A stretch of DNA of 64,000 nucleotides from JANWWM01 sp046292465 (GCA_046292465.1 JBKBRB010000013.1:5265-69264), one strand, 5' to 3'; positions 1-8,755 are shown, counted from the first letter of the stretch. A program made the numbers and translations. The notes: generated from the letters alone by a model not told the origin.

Positions 1-900
1 CCATGCAAATTGTTGGAAGACTTCAGGGAAAATCGGGAAGTTGATGCGAAGCAAACCGTAGCCGCCGAGTTTGAGGAGCACGCCTGCAAGCACAACGGAA
101 ATTGGCGTTGGGGCTTCCACGTGCGCATCAGGAAGCCACGTGTGGAACGGCACCATCGGCACTTTAATCACAAACGCCAAGAAGAGCGCGAAGAACGCCA
201 AAACGCGCAACAGATTGCCTTCCGATGGCGCAAGTGCCGAGCCTGAAATGAAATTCTGTTGATTCGCCATGACAACCATGCTGAACGTGTTGCGTCCTGT
301 TTCAGGGTCAATGACGCTTGCGTAGAGCGCGATAATCGCAAGGAGCATCAAGACAGAGCCAACGAGCGTATAAATGAAAAACTTGATTGCGGCATATTCG
401 CGATTTTTTCCGCCCCATATTCCAATGAGGAAATACATCGGAATCAAAGTTACTTCCCAAAAGATGTAAAAGAGGAAGAAGTCGAGCGCAAGAAAGCACC
501 CCATCATCGACATCGACATCAAGTTGTAGAGCACAAAGTAACTTTTGACCGATTTCTCAATGTTCCAACTTGCGCCAACGCCGACAAGTGCCACAATCGC
601 CGTCAGAATCACCATTGTAACTGACAATCCGTCAATGCCCATGAGGTAATCCGCACTGACGGTATATCCGCCCAACTCGACCGAGAACCATGCCGCGCGC
701 TCGACGAATTGGAACTTGCTAATATCATCAACGCCTGCCAGCGTGGGATTGTAGTTCTGCCAAATCACAACGGCTAAAATGACCTGACCGACCGCCGCCA
801 AGAGCGAGACCAAGCGAATCGTTTGCTTTTGCTCTTTGGGAATTAAGAGCGTAATCAGCGCGGCAATCAGCGGAAGAAATGTGATAAGCGTTAAAGTCAT
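1..900 (-). CDS. nuoM: NADH-quinone oxidoreductase subunit M, partial (3' end outside window)
   Basis: Membrane subunit of respiratory complex I, one of the three antiporter-like proton-pumping subunits. The reading frame opens with ATG at 900 and stays open for 300 codons to the window edge, so the C-terminal part is missing. The translation has repeated hydrophobic segments and the family motif FHTWLPDAH (encoded near 127-153), which distinguishes NuoM and NuoL-type subunits. It follows nuoL by 31 bp and is the last operon gene visible; nuoN would be expected further left. Confidence 0.93.
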   Translation of the reverse strand, partial: MTLTLITFLPLIAALITLLIPKEQKQTIRLVSLLAAVGQVILAVVIWQNYNPTLAGVDDISKFQFVERAAWFSVELGGYTVSADYLMGIDGLSVTMVILTAIVALVGVGASWNIEKSVKSYFVLYNLMSMSMMGCFLALDFFLFYIFWEVTLIPMYFLIGIWGGKNREYAAIKFFIYTLVGSVLMLLAIIALYASVIDPETGRNTFSMVVMANQQNFISGSALAPSEGNLLRVLAFFALFLAFVIKVPMVPFHTWLPDAHVEAPTPISVVLAGVLLKLGGYGLLRINFPIFPEVFQQFAW

Positions 901-931
901 TGTTGTGAATTAAAATTTTGAGGTTATACTT

Positions 932-3022
932 TTAGACCAACTTACTGACAAAGTAACCAATGACCGCAATTAAGAGCAGTGCGATATAGGTTTGAACGCG
1001 TCCTGTTTGCAGTTTTCGGAACAAGAGTCCGCCGATTTGCACCAGCGTTGCCGAAAGATTGACGATGCCGTCGACGACAAGTTTATCAAAGCCCCCGCTG
1101 AACGATGAGAACTTGACGCCCAAGTTTCCGATGCCTTTCACAAATGCGCCTTCCATGAATGTGTCGTTGAACCAGTTCATCATCTTTGAAAGCAGAACGA
1201 AAGGACTTGCGATTGCGCCGATATTTTTGAGATAAGCAAGGTAAGCCAGCACTAATCCAAGCAAGGCTAATGAAATTGAGAGTGTTACGACTGTTCCGTG
1301 CGCGTGGTGCGAGGCTTCGGCAAGTTTTTGTTGGCGAAGGTCTTGGAAGTGCGCTGTGCCGCTGTGCGTTTCGTCCGCATGAGGCGTTTCAGGTGCAATA
1401 GGTTCGCCGCCGCCGATTGCGCTAAACACTTGTGCCGCACCTTGCAATCCTTCTTGTGTGACTGCGACTTTTGTTTCAGGCGTTTTTACGGCGTTCATAA
1501 ACCAGCCTTTTTCGCCGTCTAATGGGTTCGGCGAGAAGACGAAGAAGAACGACATTGCCGCTAAAATCACGAGCGGAATGGTCATTACGGGTGCGGATTC
1601 GTGAATTTCACCATGGTGATGATTGTCGCCGTGTCCGTGATGATGGTGGTCGTTAGCAGATGCGAGTTTTTCATCGGCGCGATTGTTTCCGAAGAACACC
1701 ATAAACCATTGACGTCCCATGTAGAGCGGCGTCAGCAATGCCGCTGAAAATCCAAGCACGGGAACGAGCATTGCCCAGTTGCCTTCAACATTGGCGTAGC
1801 CGACTGCACCTGCTAAAATTGCGTCTTTGCTCAAAAAGCCAGAGAAGAGCGGCAAGCCTGCGAGTGCAAATAAACAAATCGTGAATGTGGCGAAGGTGAT
1901 TGGCATTTTCTTCATCAAGCCGCCCATGTAGCGCATATCTTGCTCGTGGTGCATGGCGTGAATCACCGAGCCTGAACCCAAGAAGAGACCGGCTTTGAAG
2001 AAGGCGTGTGTTACAAGGTGAAAGAGTGCCGCCGCGAAAGCACCCACGCCCATGCCCATCACCATGTAGCCTAATTGCGAGAGCGTGGAATATGCGAGCA
2101 CGCGCTTGATGTCGTTTTGCGTAATAGCAATCGTTGCCGCAAAGAACGCCGTTACCGCGCCAATGACGGCAATAATGGCAAGCGCATCGGGCGTTAGAAT
2201 TACGAAGACGCGCGCTAAGAGATAAACCCCTGCCGCCACCATCGTCGCCGCGTGAATGAGTGCGGAAACAGGCGTTGGACCTTCCATCGCATCCGGAAGC
2301 CACGTGTGAAGCGGAAACTGTGCCGACTTTCCGACGCAACCCATAAAGAGCAACACGCCTGCAACCGTCAGCCAGCCTTCGCCCCAAGTAAATTTGCCTT
2401 CACCGATGTTTTGATAGATTTCTTGATAGTTAAAGGTTTGGAATTGTGCGAAGAGCATTAAAATGCCGAGCCAAAATCCGATGTCGCCAACGCGGTTAAG
2501 CATAAACGCTTTCTTTTGCGCCGCCGCCGCTGAATCGCGCTCAAAATAAAATCCAATCAGCAAGAACGAGGAGAGACCGACAAGTTCCCAGAAGCAGTAA
2601 ATCGCAAAGAGGTTATTGGAGAGCACAATGCCGAGCATGGAAAATGTGAAGATGCCCAAGTATCCGAAATATTGCTCGTAGCGTGGCTCGCCCGCCATAT
2701 AGCCGATTGAAAAGAAATGCACCAAGAAACTAATTCCTGTAACTACAATCAGCATGACGGCGGTGATTTTATCAATCAAGATTCCGAGTTTGATTTCCAT
2801 CGTGCCTAAATTCGCCCAAGTGAAATTCCATTCTTGTTGGAAATTCTCTTGACCTAACGCCGAAAATGCTACATAGAGCGATAAGCCTAATGAAACGGCA
2901 ATGATGCCTGTGGCAAGAAAGTCGCCATTTCTTGGGAGTTTTTTTCCGAAGAAAATTTGCACCGCAAAGGAAAAGAGCGGGAGCAATAAGATATAGATGC
3001 TGTATTGAATCAGGTCAGACAT
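932..3022 (-). CDS. nuoL: NADH-quinone oxidoreductase subunit L
   Basis: Largest antiporter-like membrane subunit of complex I, pumping protons and carrying the long lateral helix that couples the pumps. 696 residues, longer than the roughly 610 of E. coli NuoL. The motif HTWLPDAMEGPTPVSALIHA is intact, and a hydrophobic helix lies at the very C terminus as expected. The extra length lies in a hydrophilic loop with a histidine cluster (HHHHGHGDNHHHGE, encoded about 1611-1656) and a second loop with scattered His. This loop lies between predicted membrane helices late in the protein, and I know of no role for it. Sits 38 bp after nuoK in the operon. Confidence 0.97.
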   Translation of the reverse strand: MSDLIQYSIYILLLPLFSFAVQIFFGKKLPRNGDFLATGIIAVSLGLSLYVAFSALGQENFQQEWNFTWANLGTMEIKLGILIDKITAVMLIVVTGISFLVHFFSIGYMAGEPRYEQYFGYLGIFTFSMLGIVLSNNLFAIYCFWELVGLSSFLLIGFYFERDSAAAAQKKAFMLNRVGDIGFWLGILMLFAQFQTFNYQEIYQNIGEGKFTWGEGWLTVAGVLLFMGCVGKSAQFPLHTWLPDAMEGPTPVSALIHAATMVAAGVYLLARVFVILTPDALAIIAVIGAVTAFFAATIAITQNDIKRVLAYSTLSQLGYMVMGMGVGAFAAALFHLVTHAFFKAGLFLGSGSVIHAMHHEQDMRYMGGLMKKMPITFATFTICLFALAGLPLFSGFLSKDAILAGAVGYANVEGNWAMLVPVLGFSAALLTPLYMGRQWFMVFFGNNRADEKLASANDHHHHGHGDNHHHGEIHESAPVMTIPLVILAAMSFFFVFSPNPLDGEKGWFMNAVKTPETKVAVTQEGLQGAAQVFSAIGGGEPIAPETPHADETHSGTAHFQDLRQQKLAEASHHAHGTVVTLSISLALLGLVLAYLAYLKNIGAIASPFVLLSKMMNWFNDTFMEGAFVKGIGNLGVKFSSFSGGFDKLVVDGIVNLSATLVQIGGLLFRKLQTGRVQTYIALLLIAVIGYFVSKLV

Positions 3023-3060
3023 GTTTCTCTGTGAGATTTTAGAATTAGAGTGAATTTCTT

Positions 3061-3369
3061 CTATTCGCGCATCGTATCGATTTCGCCAATATCAACGGTT
3101 TTGAATCTGGCGTAGATGTTAAGCACAATCGCTAAGGCGACTGCCGCTTCCGACGCCGCAAGAATGATACCGAACATTGAAAACATCACGCCGCTCATAG
3201 TGCCGTTAAATTTTGAGAACGCGACAAGGTTCAAATTTGCCGCATTCAAGATGAGTTCAACGCCCATCAACACGACAACCGCATTGCGCCGCGTCATGAT
3301 GCCGAAGAGTCCGAGCGAAAATAAAATCGCTGAGAGCACGAGAAAATGATTCAATCCGATTTCAGGCAT
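3061..3369 (-). CDS. nuoK: NADH-quinone oxidoreductase subunit K
   Basis: Small membrane subunit of complex I with three transmembrane helices, homologous to MrpC. 102 residues is the normal family length. The glutamate-containing helices (GVELILNAANLNLVAF and ASEAAVALAIV) match the two conserved carboxylates that carry protons in the membrane arm. It lies 31 bp after nuoJ and 38 bp before nuoL, in normal operon order. Confidence 0.96.
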   Translation of the reverse strand: MPEIGLNHFLVLSAILFSLGLFGIMTRRNAVVVLMGVELILNAANLNLVAFSKFNGTMSGVMFSMFGIILAASEAAVALAIVLNIYARFKTVDIGEIDTMRE

Positions 3370-3400
3370 ATCGATGTTTTGAATTTAGATTTCAGTTGAA

Positions 3401-3934
3401 CTACTTGCTTGCACTTACTTTGCTTTCCGAGCGTGCGATATATGCCGCACCAATCAGCGCGACAAAAAGCAGAATTGAGACAATTTCAAACGGGAGCACA
3501 TAGTTTGTAATGACTTCATAGCCAATCGGCTCGACCACCGTCGTTGTTCGTTGTTCGCCTGTGTGCCACTTTGCGCGAAAGAGAAATGTGTAAAGAAGCG
3601 AGCCTAATATCGCGAGCATAATGAGCAACGACGGAACGAGGTTGAAGACATCGGTCAGAATTCGCTCTTGTGTGATTTTATTGGTGAGCATTACGCCGAA
3701 TAGCAGCAGAATTAAAATTCCGCCGACATAGACAACGATTTGCGCTACGGCAACGAAATCCGCACTCAAATACACATACATCGCGCTGATGCCAAAGAGC
3801 GTGAAGAGCAAAGAGAACGCAGAGTAAATGATGCTTCTGACAAAGACAACCATCGCCGCCGATACTACGATGAGTATGGCAAAGAGGTAGAAGATGGCTT
3901 GGTAGGCGAATGCGCCGAAGTCAAAATTTTCCAT
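3401..3934 (-). CDS. nuoJ: NADH-quinone oxidoreductase subunit J
   Basis: Membrane subunit of complex I, about five hydrophobic helices in 177 residues. The central helix with tyrosine and glycines (AQIVVYVGGILILLLFGVML) is the conserved NuoJ third helix, which rearranges during turnover. Between helices 4 and 5 is a short polar loop (WHTGEQRTTTVVEPIGYE), as in other members. Preceded by a 105-bp spacer holding a strong inverted repeat, unlike the shorter spacers around it. Confidence 0.95.
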   Translation of the reverse strand: MENFDFGAFAYQAIFYLFAILIVVSAAMVVFVRSIIYSAFSLLFTLFGISAMYVYLSADFVAVAQIVVYVGGILILLLFGVMLTNKITQERILTDVFNLVPSLLIMLAILGSLLYTFLFRAKWHTGEQRTTTVVEPIGYEVITNYVLPFEIVSILLFVALIGAAYIARSESKVSASK

Positions 3935-3991
3935 TGTTCAAGAAGTTTTACAGGAAGTTTTAGTCGTTTTACTTACGATTTAGTTTGAGTG

Positions 3992-4031
3992 TTGAGCGGG
4001 GGCGTGTTTTCACTAACGCTTTCCCGCTCAA
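3992..4031 (-). promoter_or_regulatory. Intercistronic hairpin between nuoI and nuoJ
   Basis: Perfect 9-bp inverted repeat, TTGAGCGGG at 3992-4000 and CCCGCTCAA at 4023-4031, with an inner GCGT/ACGC pairing (4002-4005 with 4016-4019). It starts 9 bases downstream of the nuoI stop. No T run follows on the minus strand, so it is unlikely to be a simple terminator. RNA processing, stabilisation or partial attenuation inside the nuo transcript is inferred. Confidence 0.55.
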
Positions 4032-4039
4032 TCTTTGAC

Positions 4040-5002
4040 TTATTTTGATGACTCACCGCCTTCGGCTTGTTTTTTTGCCGCTTCTTCGGCGGCTTTTTTC
4101 GCTGCAAGTTTTGCTGCCATCATCGGTGGCAATTTTTTAGCGGGTTGGGCGTCGCCGCTTGGCGTTTCGGCTTTTGGCGTTTCTGTGGTTTCGGCTTTGG
4201 CTTCGGGTGTTGCGGTTGCGCCGCCGTCCGTTCCAGCTTTTTTCGCTGCAAGTTTTGCTGCCATCATCGGTGGCAATTTTTTAGCGGGGGCTTCTGCTGC
4301 CGGCTTTGATTCGGCTGTTGGCGCGCTTGCAGGTGCTTCTGCGCTTGCTGTGGATGCCGCTTTCTTTGCCGCTAAGGGAGAAACACGCGCGCCTGCCGCT
4401 GGTGCCGCTTTTGGCGCTGCCGCTTTTTTCGCCTTCTCTTCTTCTTCATATTTGGCGAGCTTTTCGCGCTTCTCTTTTTCTTTTTCTTTCGTGAGAACGC
4501 TGAAATGATAAATAAAATTGGAGCGGTCCACTTCGGCGAAGTCATGAACAGGCGTCATTGTGAGGCACTCGGTCGGGCACGGATAGGTGCACAGCCCACA
4601 ATACATGCACTTCGCCATATCGATATCGAACCTTGAAAGCCAGAGTTTTTTCTTGCTTCCGTCGCTCGTTGTGCCGAGCTCTTCAATATCGTCGGGCGTT
4701 GCTTTGAAGGATTCAATCGTGATGCAGTTCACCGGGCAGGCATTTGCACATTGATTGCAGGCGATACAGTCGTCGGCATTGTTGTGCAAACGGTTGCGCG
4801 AAAAATCTGGCGTTGGAATGGCTTCGCTCGGATACTGAATCGTTACTAATCCTTCGTTGAGCTTGTTGAAATAATTATCGTCATCGATTAGCGCCGTTTC
4901 TTCGCGCCATTTCGTTGCCTTTGAAAGGTGTTTGAGCGTGATACCCAATCCGCCGATAACGGACGACACGCCTCTTTTTATAGAATTCACATACTCCGAC
5001 AT
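4040..5002 (-). CDS. nuoI: NADH-quinone oxidoreductase subunit I (two [4Fe-4S]) with long Ala/Lys/Pro-rich tail
   Basis: Ferredoxin-like subunit of complex I carrying clusters N6a and N6b, on the electron path to NuoB. Two cysteine sets are visible: C79, C82, C85, C89 (plus C93) and C132, C135, C138, C142 (plus C146). The conserved part ends near residue 172. About 150 further residues follow: first a charged, probably helical stretch (KEKEKEKREKLAKYEEEEK), then low-complexity Ala/Pro/Lys/Glu sequence with KLPPMMAAKLAAKKA written twice. Usual NuoI length is about 160-210 residues. The tail is in frame with no sign of error; its function is unknown. In Chlorobi, which lack NuoE-F-G, it could bind an alternative electron donor, but that is speculation. 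Confidence 0.95.
   Translation of the reverse strand: MSEYVNSIKRGVSSVIGGLGITLKHLSKATKWREETALIDDDNYFNKLNEGLVTIQYPSEAIPTPDFSRNRLHNNADDCIACNQCANACPVNCITIESFKATPDDIEELGTTSDGSKKKLWLSRFDIDMAKCMYCGLCTYPCPTECLTMTPVHDFAEVDRSNFIYHFSVLTKEKEKEKREKLAKYEEEEKAKKAAAPKAAPAAGARVSPLAAKKAASTASAEAPASAPTAESKPAAEAPAKKLPPMMAAKLAAKKAGTDGGATATPEAKAETTETPKAETPSGDAQPAKKLPPMMAAKLAAKKAAEEAAKKQAEGGESSK
4092..4288 (-). repeat. 53-bp perfect direct repeat inside nuoI (4092-4144 and 4236-4288)
   Basis: The two copies are identical at all 53 positions and lie 144 bp apart, i.e. 48 codons, so the reading frame is kept. They encode the two KLPPMMAAKLAAKKA blocks of the NuoI tail. Perfect nucleotide identity, including third positions, points to a recent duplication or gene conversion, not old protein-level conservation. 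Confidence 0.95.
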
Positions 5003-5036
5003 AATGTAACAGTTTAGAATTTTTGAAGATTACATT
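5003..5036 (-). promoter_or_regulatory. 7-bp inverted repeat at the nuoI start
   Basis: AATGTAA at 5003-5009 and TTACATT at 5030-5036, directly abutting the nuoI start codon (5000-5002) in the nuoH-nuoI spacer. In the transcript the arm next to the start codon could pair and affect translation. Only 7 A/T-rich pairs, so this is weak. Confidence 0.3.
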
Positions 5037-5064
5037 CTCTTATCGCGCCTTTCTTGCGACTTGC

Positions 5065-6192
5065 TTATCGCACATAGAGTTCCCAAACTGCGGCGAAAAC
5101 GAAAATGAGCAAGGCAATCGGCGTTAAAACTTTCCAGCAGAGATACATTAGTTGGTCAACTCGGAATCTTGGAAAGGTCCAGCGAACCCACATCATCACA
5201 ATCACGAAGAAAAATCCTTTGAGGATAATCCAGAACGCGCCCCAAATCGGACCGCTTGTCCAATCGTTGAGTGCAACGATGCCAATGTTCGGAAGAGGTG
5301 AGTTCCAACCGCCTAAGAAAAGCACCGAAAGAATCACGCTGGTCATGAACATGGAGGCATATTCGGCAAGGAAAATCATGGCGAATTTCATTCCGCCGTA
5401 TTCGGTGAAGTAGCCTGACACGAGTTCCGACTCGGCTTCGGGAATATCAAACGGCGCGCGATTACATTCAGCAAGCGCCGCGATGAAGTAAATCGTCATT
5501 GCAAGCCACGCAACAGGCGATTGAAAAACAGCGAAGTGCAAAATTCCAAGTTCGCCACTTTGCGACATCACAATTTTTTGCATCGAGAGCGAGCCTGCCA
5601 TCATCACGCCAACGAGAATCGCAATGCTTGCAGGAATTTCATAACTGACGACTTGCGCCACGCTTCGCACGGCGCCGAACAGCGACCATTTGTTGTTTGA
5701 GCCCCAACCGCACATCAAAATTCCGACCGCTTCTACTGAGACAATAGAGACCGCATAAAACACACCGACGTTCAAATCGGCTCCAATGAACTCACTGCTG
5801 AACGGCAGAACTGCATATGCAGCAAATGCACCTACGAAAATGATAAGCGGTCCTAACACAAATAGCGGCTTATCGGCTGCCGCTGGCACAATGTCCTCCT
5901 TTTGAATCAGCTTCAAAATGTCGGCGATTGTCTGAAGCAATCCCCATTTGCCTGTCTCGTTCGGTCCGATGCGGTCTTGTATGAATGCCGAAATTTTGCG
6001 CTCACCATAAACGCCAACATAGAGTGCGTAAAGCGCAATAAAGACAAGTGGAATTGCAGGAATAGCGAACATGCCCACCGGAACGCCAAAGACTTCGAGC
6101 GATTCAAGGGCTTTTACCCAAGAGTTTTCCGCCTGAACCGGAACAGTAGTTGCCGTGAGCGCGTCGGGCATAAGTAGGGCAAATGGCTTCAT
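5065..6192 (-). CDS. nuoH: NADH-quinone oxidoreductase subunit H
   Basis: Membrane subunit forming the quinone tunnel between the hydrophilic and membrane arms of complex I. 375 residues with about eight helices. Family signatures are present: GERKISAFIQDRIGPN after helix 1, the cytosolic acidic loop AECNRAPFDIPEAESELVSGYFTEYGG, and the MWVRWTFPRFRVDQLM loop near the C terminus. The N terminus has about 25 extra residues (rich in Ala, Thr and Val) before the first conserved segment. Located 69 bp after nuoD, exactly where nuoE-F-G-H would be in a 14-gene operon; E, F and G are absent. Confidence 0.97.
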   Translation of the reverse strand: MKPFALLMPDALTATTVPVQAENSWVKALESLEVFGVPVGMFAIPAIPLVFIALYALYVGVYGERKISAFIQDRIGPNETGKWGLLQTIADILKLIQKEDIVPAAADKPLFVLGPLIIFVGAFAAYAVLPFSSEFIGADLNVGVFYAVSIVSVEAVGILMCGWGSNNKWSLFGAVRSVAQVVSYEIPASIAILVGVMMAGSLSMQKIVMSQSGELGILHFAVFQSPVAWLAMTIYFIAALAECNRAPFDIPEAESELVSGYFTEYGGMKFAMIFLAEYASMFMTSVILSVLFLGGWNSPLPNIGIVALNDWTSGPIWGAFWIILKGFFFVIVMMWVRWTFPRFRVDQLMYLCWKVLTPIALLIFVFAAVWELYVR

Positions 6193-6261
6193 CTCAATAA
6201 CTCGGATTGAAAAAGTTTTGACTTATTTGATTGAATTTTCTGAAATCCTACAACAACAATT

Positions 6262-7461
6262 TTATCGGTCAACTTCGCCAAGCACGATGTCAATGCTTCC
6301 CAAAATGGCGACCACATCGGAAATCAAGTTTCCTTTGGCGAGTTCGGGCAACACGGAAAGATTAACAAAACATGCCGCGCGTGCTTTGCATCGGAATGGT
6401 TTCGTACCTTTACCGTCTGAAATCACATAGAAGCCGACTTCGCCTCTTGGATTCTCGCCACGAGCGTAGACTTCACCTGCGGGCGGCTTAATTCGCTTCG
6501 GCACGGCGGCGTGCGGGTCAAAATTTGGTTCTTCAGGCATCTTGTCAAGGCACTGCTGAATGATTTTCAGGCTTTCGTAAATTTCGTAGCAACGAACCAA
6601 GTGCCGTGAAAGGCTATCGCCAATGATGGAGAGTTTTCCGTCAGGCACAACCACATCAAATTCAATTTCGGGATAAATGGAATAGGGGTCATTTTTGCGC
6701 AAATCCCATTTGACGCCCGAGCCGCGAAGCATCGGACCAGAGCAACCGTAATTGATTGCCACATCGGCAGGCAAAATGCCAATTCCGCGTGTGCGCTCAA
6801 TGAAAAGTTCGTTTTCAGTGAGCAGTGCCATCATTTCGTCGACTTTCGGCTTGTAATACTTTACAAACTCTGCGACGCGCTGTTTGAACTTTGGCGGAAA
6901 ATTATGCGAGACACCGCCAACCCAAATGTAGTTGTAAAGCATTCGTGCGCCGCAGAGCCACTCTAAAAGCGTGAGGATATGCTCTCGGTCGCGCATAATG
7001 TGCAAGAAGGGCGTAAATGCGCCAATGTCCAATCCATAAGTTGCAATCGCGATTTGGTGCGAGGCAATGCGTTGCAGTTCAGCCACAATCACTCGCATGA
7101 ACTCTATTCGGCGTGGCACTTCGATGTTGAGCAATTTCTCGACTGCCATCACAAACGCATGCTCGGTGTTCATCGCCGAAAGGTAGTCCATTCTATCCGT
7201 GTAAGGAATGACTTTTTGATAGTCGAGGGATTCGGCATGTTTTTCAAAACAGCGATGCAAATAGCCCATATATGGCGTGGCTTTCATGACCACTTCGCCA
7301 TCAGTAACGAGTTCGACACGCAAAACGCCGTGCGTTGCAGGGTGTTGCGGACCCATGTTCAGCGTCATGTATTCTGTGTCGAGGTCTTTCTCAACGATGT
7401 ATTGATTTGAGCCTGTCTGCGAAAGGCGCGTCTTTGGGGTATATTCCAGTGTTTCCGCCAT
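6262..7461 (-). CDS. nuoD: NADH-quinone oxidoreductase subunit D
   Basis: 49-kDa subunit of complex I, related to the large subunit of [NiFe] hydrogenases and lining the quinone pocket. 399 residues, normal length. Visible signatures: MTLNMGPQHPATHGVLRV near the N terminus, LHRCFEKHAE, and the C-terminal GEVGFYVISDGKGTKPFR. The hydrogenase nickel-binding cysteines are absent, as expected. Separate from nuoC here (fused in some bacteria), with an unusually long 177-bp spacer upstream. Confidence 0.97.
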   Translation of the reverse strand: MAETLEYTPKTRLSQTGSNQYIVEKDLDTEYMTLNMGPQHPATHGVLRVELVTDGEVVMKATPYMGYLHRCFEKHAESLDYQKVIPYTDRMDYLSAMNTEHAFVMAVEKLLNIEVPRRIEFMRVIVAELQRIASHQIAIATYGLDIGAFTPFLHIMRDREHILTLLEWLCGARMLYNYIWVGGVSHNFPPKFKQRVAEFVKYYKPKVDEMMALLTENELFIERTRGIGILPADVAINYGCSGPMLRGSGVKWDLRKNDPYSIYPEIEFDVVVPDGKLSIIGDSLSRHLVRCYEIYESLKIIQQCLDKMPEEPNFDPHAAVPKRIKPPAGEVYARGENPRGEVGFYVISDGKGTKPFRCKARAACFVNLSVLPELAKGNLISDVVAILGSIDIVLGEVDR

Positions 7462-7529
7462 ATTTTTGAACTTGATTAAGTATTTATGGATTGCGATTGC
7501 AACTTGTAACTCAACTCTAAAAACAAAAT

Positions 7530-7608
7530 CGTTTCAAAGCTTTCGTTTGATAGAATGAAATTCGGCGTTCTTTGAACTTCACTACTACAATTTGAACGCT
7601 TTGAAACG
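7530..7608 (-). promoter_or_regulatory. Inverted repeat in the nuoC-nuoD spacer
   Basis: Perfect 11-bp inverted repeat: CGTTTCAAAGC at 7530-7540 and GCTTTGAAACG at 7598-7608, with a 57-base loop. A second small hairpin (AAGGC, loop AAA, GCCTT; 7624-7636) lies directly behind the nuoC stop. Neither is followed by a minus-strand T run. This is the longest spacer in the operon (7462-7638) and holds no credible reading frame of its own. Suggested roles, not shown: processing site or segmental mRNA stability. Confidence 0.5.
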
Positions 7609-7638
7609 ACTTGTGCGACTTTTAAGGCAAAGCCTTTG

Positions 7639-8133
7639 TCAATACGGCACTTTAATTCCGTGATAGTATTCCTGAACCGTGTAATCTTTTCGGAGCGGGT
7701 GTCCTTCCCAATCATCAGGGCACAGGATTCGGCGCAAATCGGGATTTCCTTCGAAGACAATGCCGACCAAATCGTAGGCTTCGCGCTCGTGCCATTCTGC
7801 TGTGCGCCAAATTTCTGCTACGCTTGGAATCGTATTGTTTTCCTTCGTGCATTTCAATTTGACTGCAATTTTATGTTGATAGGCGGCAAGCGATTCGAGG
7901 TTATAGACCACTCCGAGCGTTCCATCGCCGTAATCCACGCCTGAAAGGCATGCGAGATAGTCAAACTTCAGTCGCTCGTCGGTGCGCATAAAGTAAGCCA
8001 TCGGTTGCCAAAGCGTGTGGTCGAGCACGGTAAAGTTTGGCATGGTGCGGCTATTATCGAGGTCGGAAACAGATTCTGCGCCGAATTCTTCCTTGATAAT
8101 GGTGTGAATTTGCTCAGGCGTTAGTTTTGACAT
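7639..8133 (-). CDS. nuoC: NADH-quinone oxidoreductase subunit C
   Basis: 30-kDa hydrophilic subunit of complex I, in the connecting module with NuoD. 164 residues. The family signature AEWHEREAYDLVGIVFEGNPDLRRILCPDDWEGHPLRKDY is fully present in the C-terminal half. The start ATG lies one base behind the nuoB stop, so translation of B and C is probably coupled. Confidence 0.96.
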   Translation of the reverse strand: MSKLTPEQIHTIIKEEFGAESVSDLDNSRTMPNFTVLDHTLWQPMAYFMRTDERLKFDYLACLSGVDYGDGTLGVVYNLESLAAYQHKIAVKLKCTKENNTIPSVAEIWRTAEWHEREAYDLVGIVFEGNPDLRRILCPDDWEGHPLRKDYTVQEYYHGIKVPY

Positions 8134-8134
8134 A

Positions 8135-8755
8135 TTACGCTGTGGCTTCTTCGGTTTCTGGTTTGGTTATTTGCACGGGCTTCACATTCGCATTGAAGGG
8201 GTGTGCGGCAATAATGACTTCTTCGGCAGGTGCGGACTTTGCTGCAATTTTTCGCAATGCTTCTTGGCGAGTTAAGCCCAAACGCTCTTCACGAATCAAT
8301 TCTTGAATTTTCATCAAACCGCCAATCAGGGCTTCAGGGCGCGGCGGACAGCCGGGCACATATACATCAACAGGAATCACACGGTCGACGCCTTTGACGA
8401 CATGGTAGCCGTGTTCCCAATACGGACCGCCGCAGTTGGCGCAACTTCCCATTGAGAGCACATAGCGTGGCTCTGACATTTGGTCGTAAAGACGCTTGAC
8501 GCGCTCCGCCATCTTGAAGGTTACAGTTCCCGCCACAATCATCAAATCGGATTGGCGTGGCGACGAGCGTGGAAAAATCCCGAATCGCTCAAGGTCGTAG
8601 TTGGAGGCGTTGGTTGCCATCATTTCAATCGCGCAACAGGCGAGACCAAACGACATTGGCCATAAAGAGGATAGGCGCGACCAGTTGAGCAGGTCTTCAA
8701 CTTTGGTAACTATCGCTCCGCCGTTAGAAATTTTTGCGTCGAGAAGACTTGGCAT
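8135..8755 (-). CDS. nuoB: NADH-quinone oxidoreductase subunit B
   Basis: Subunit holding the terminal [4Fe-4S] cluster N2, which hands electrons to quinone. 206 residues. The tandem cysteines (GLACCAIEMMA), the third cysteine (SMGSCANCGGPYWEHGY) and the fourth (VPGCPPRPEALIGGLMKIQ) are all visible. The C terminus has about 40 residues beyond the core, rich in Ala, Val and Glu. Lies 56 bp after nuoA. Confidence 0.97.
   Translation of the reverse strand: MPSLLDAKISNGGAIVTKVEDLLNWSRLSSLWPMSFGLACCAIEMMATNASNYDLERFGIFPRSSPRQSDLMIVAGTVTFKMAERVKRLYDQMSEPRYVLSMGSCANCGGPYWEHGYHVVKGVDRVIPVDVYVPGCPPRPEALIGGLMKIQELIREERLGLTRQEALRKIAAKSAPAEEVIIAAHPFNANVKPVQITKPETEEATA

Noticed and set aside
4035..4508. 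Plus-strand frame of 157 codons opposite nuoI, rich in Ala and Phe
   Set aside because: It is the antisense reading of the repetitive NuoI tail; composition bias alone keeps it open.
7476..7760. Minus-strand frame of 94 codons across the nuoC-nuoD spacer
   Set aside because: Overlaps the nuoC 3' end in another frame and has no protein-like composition; the inverted repeat explains the spacer better.
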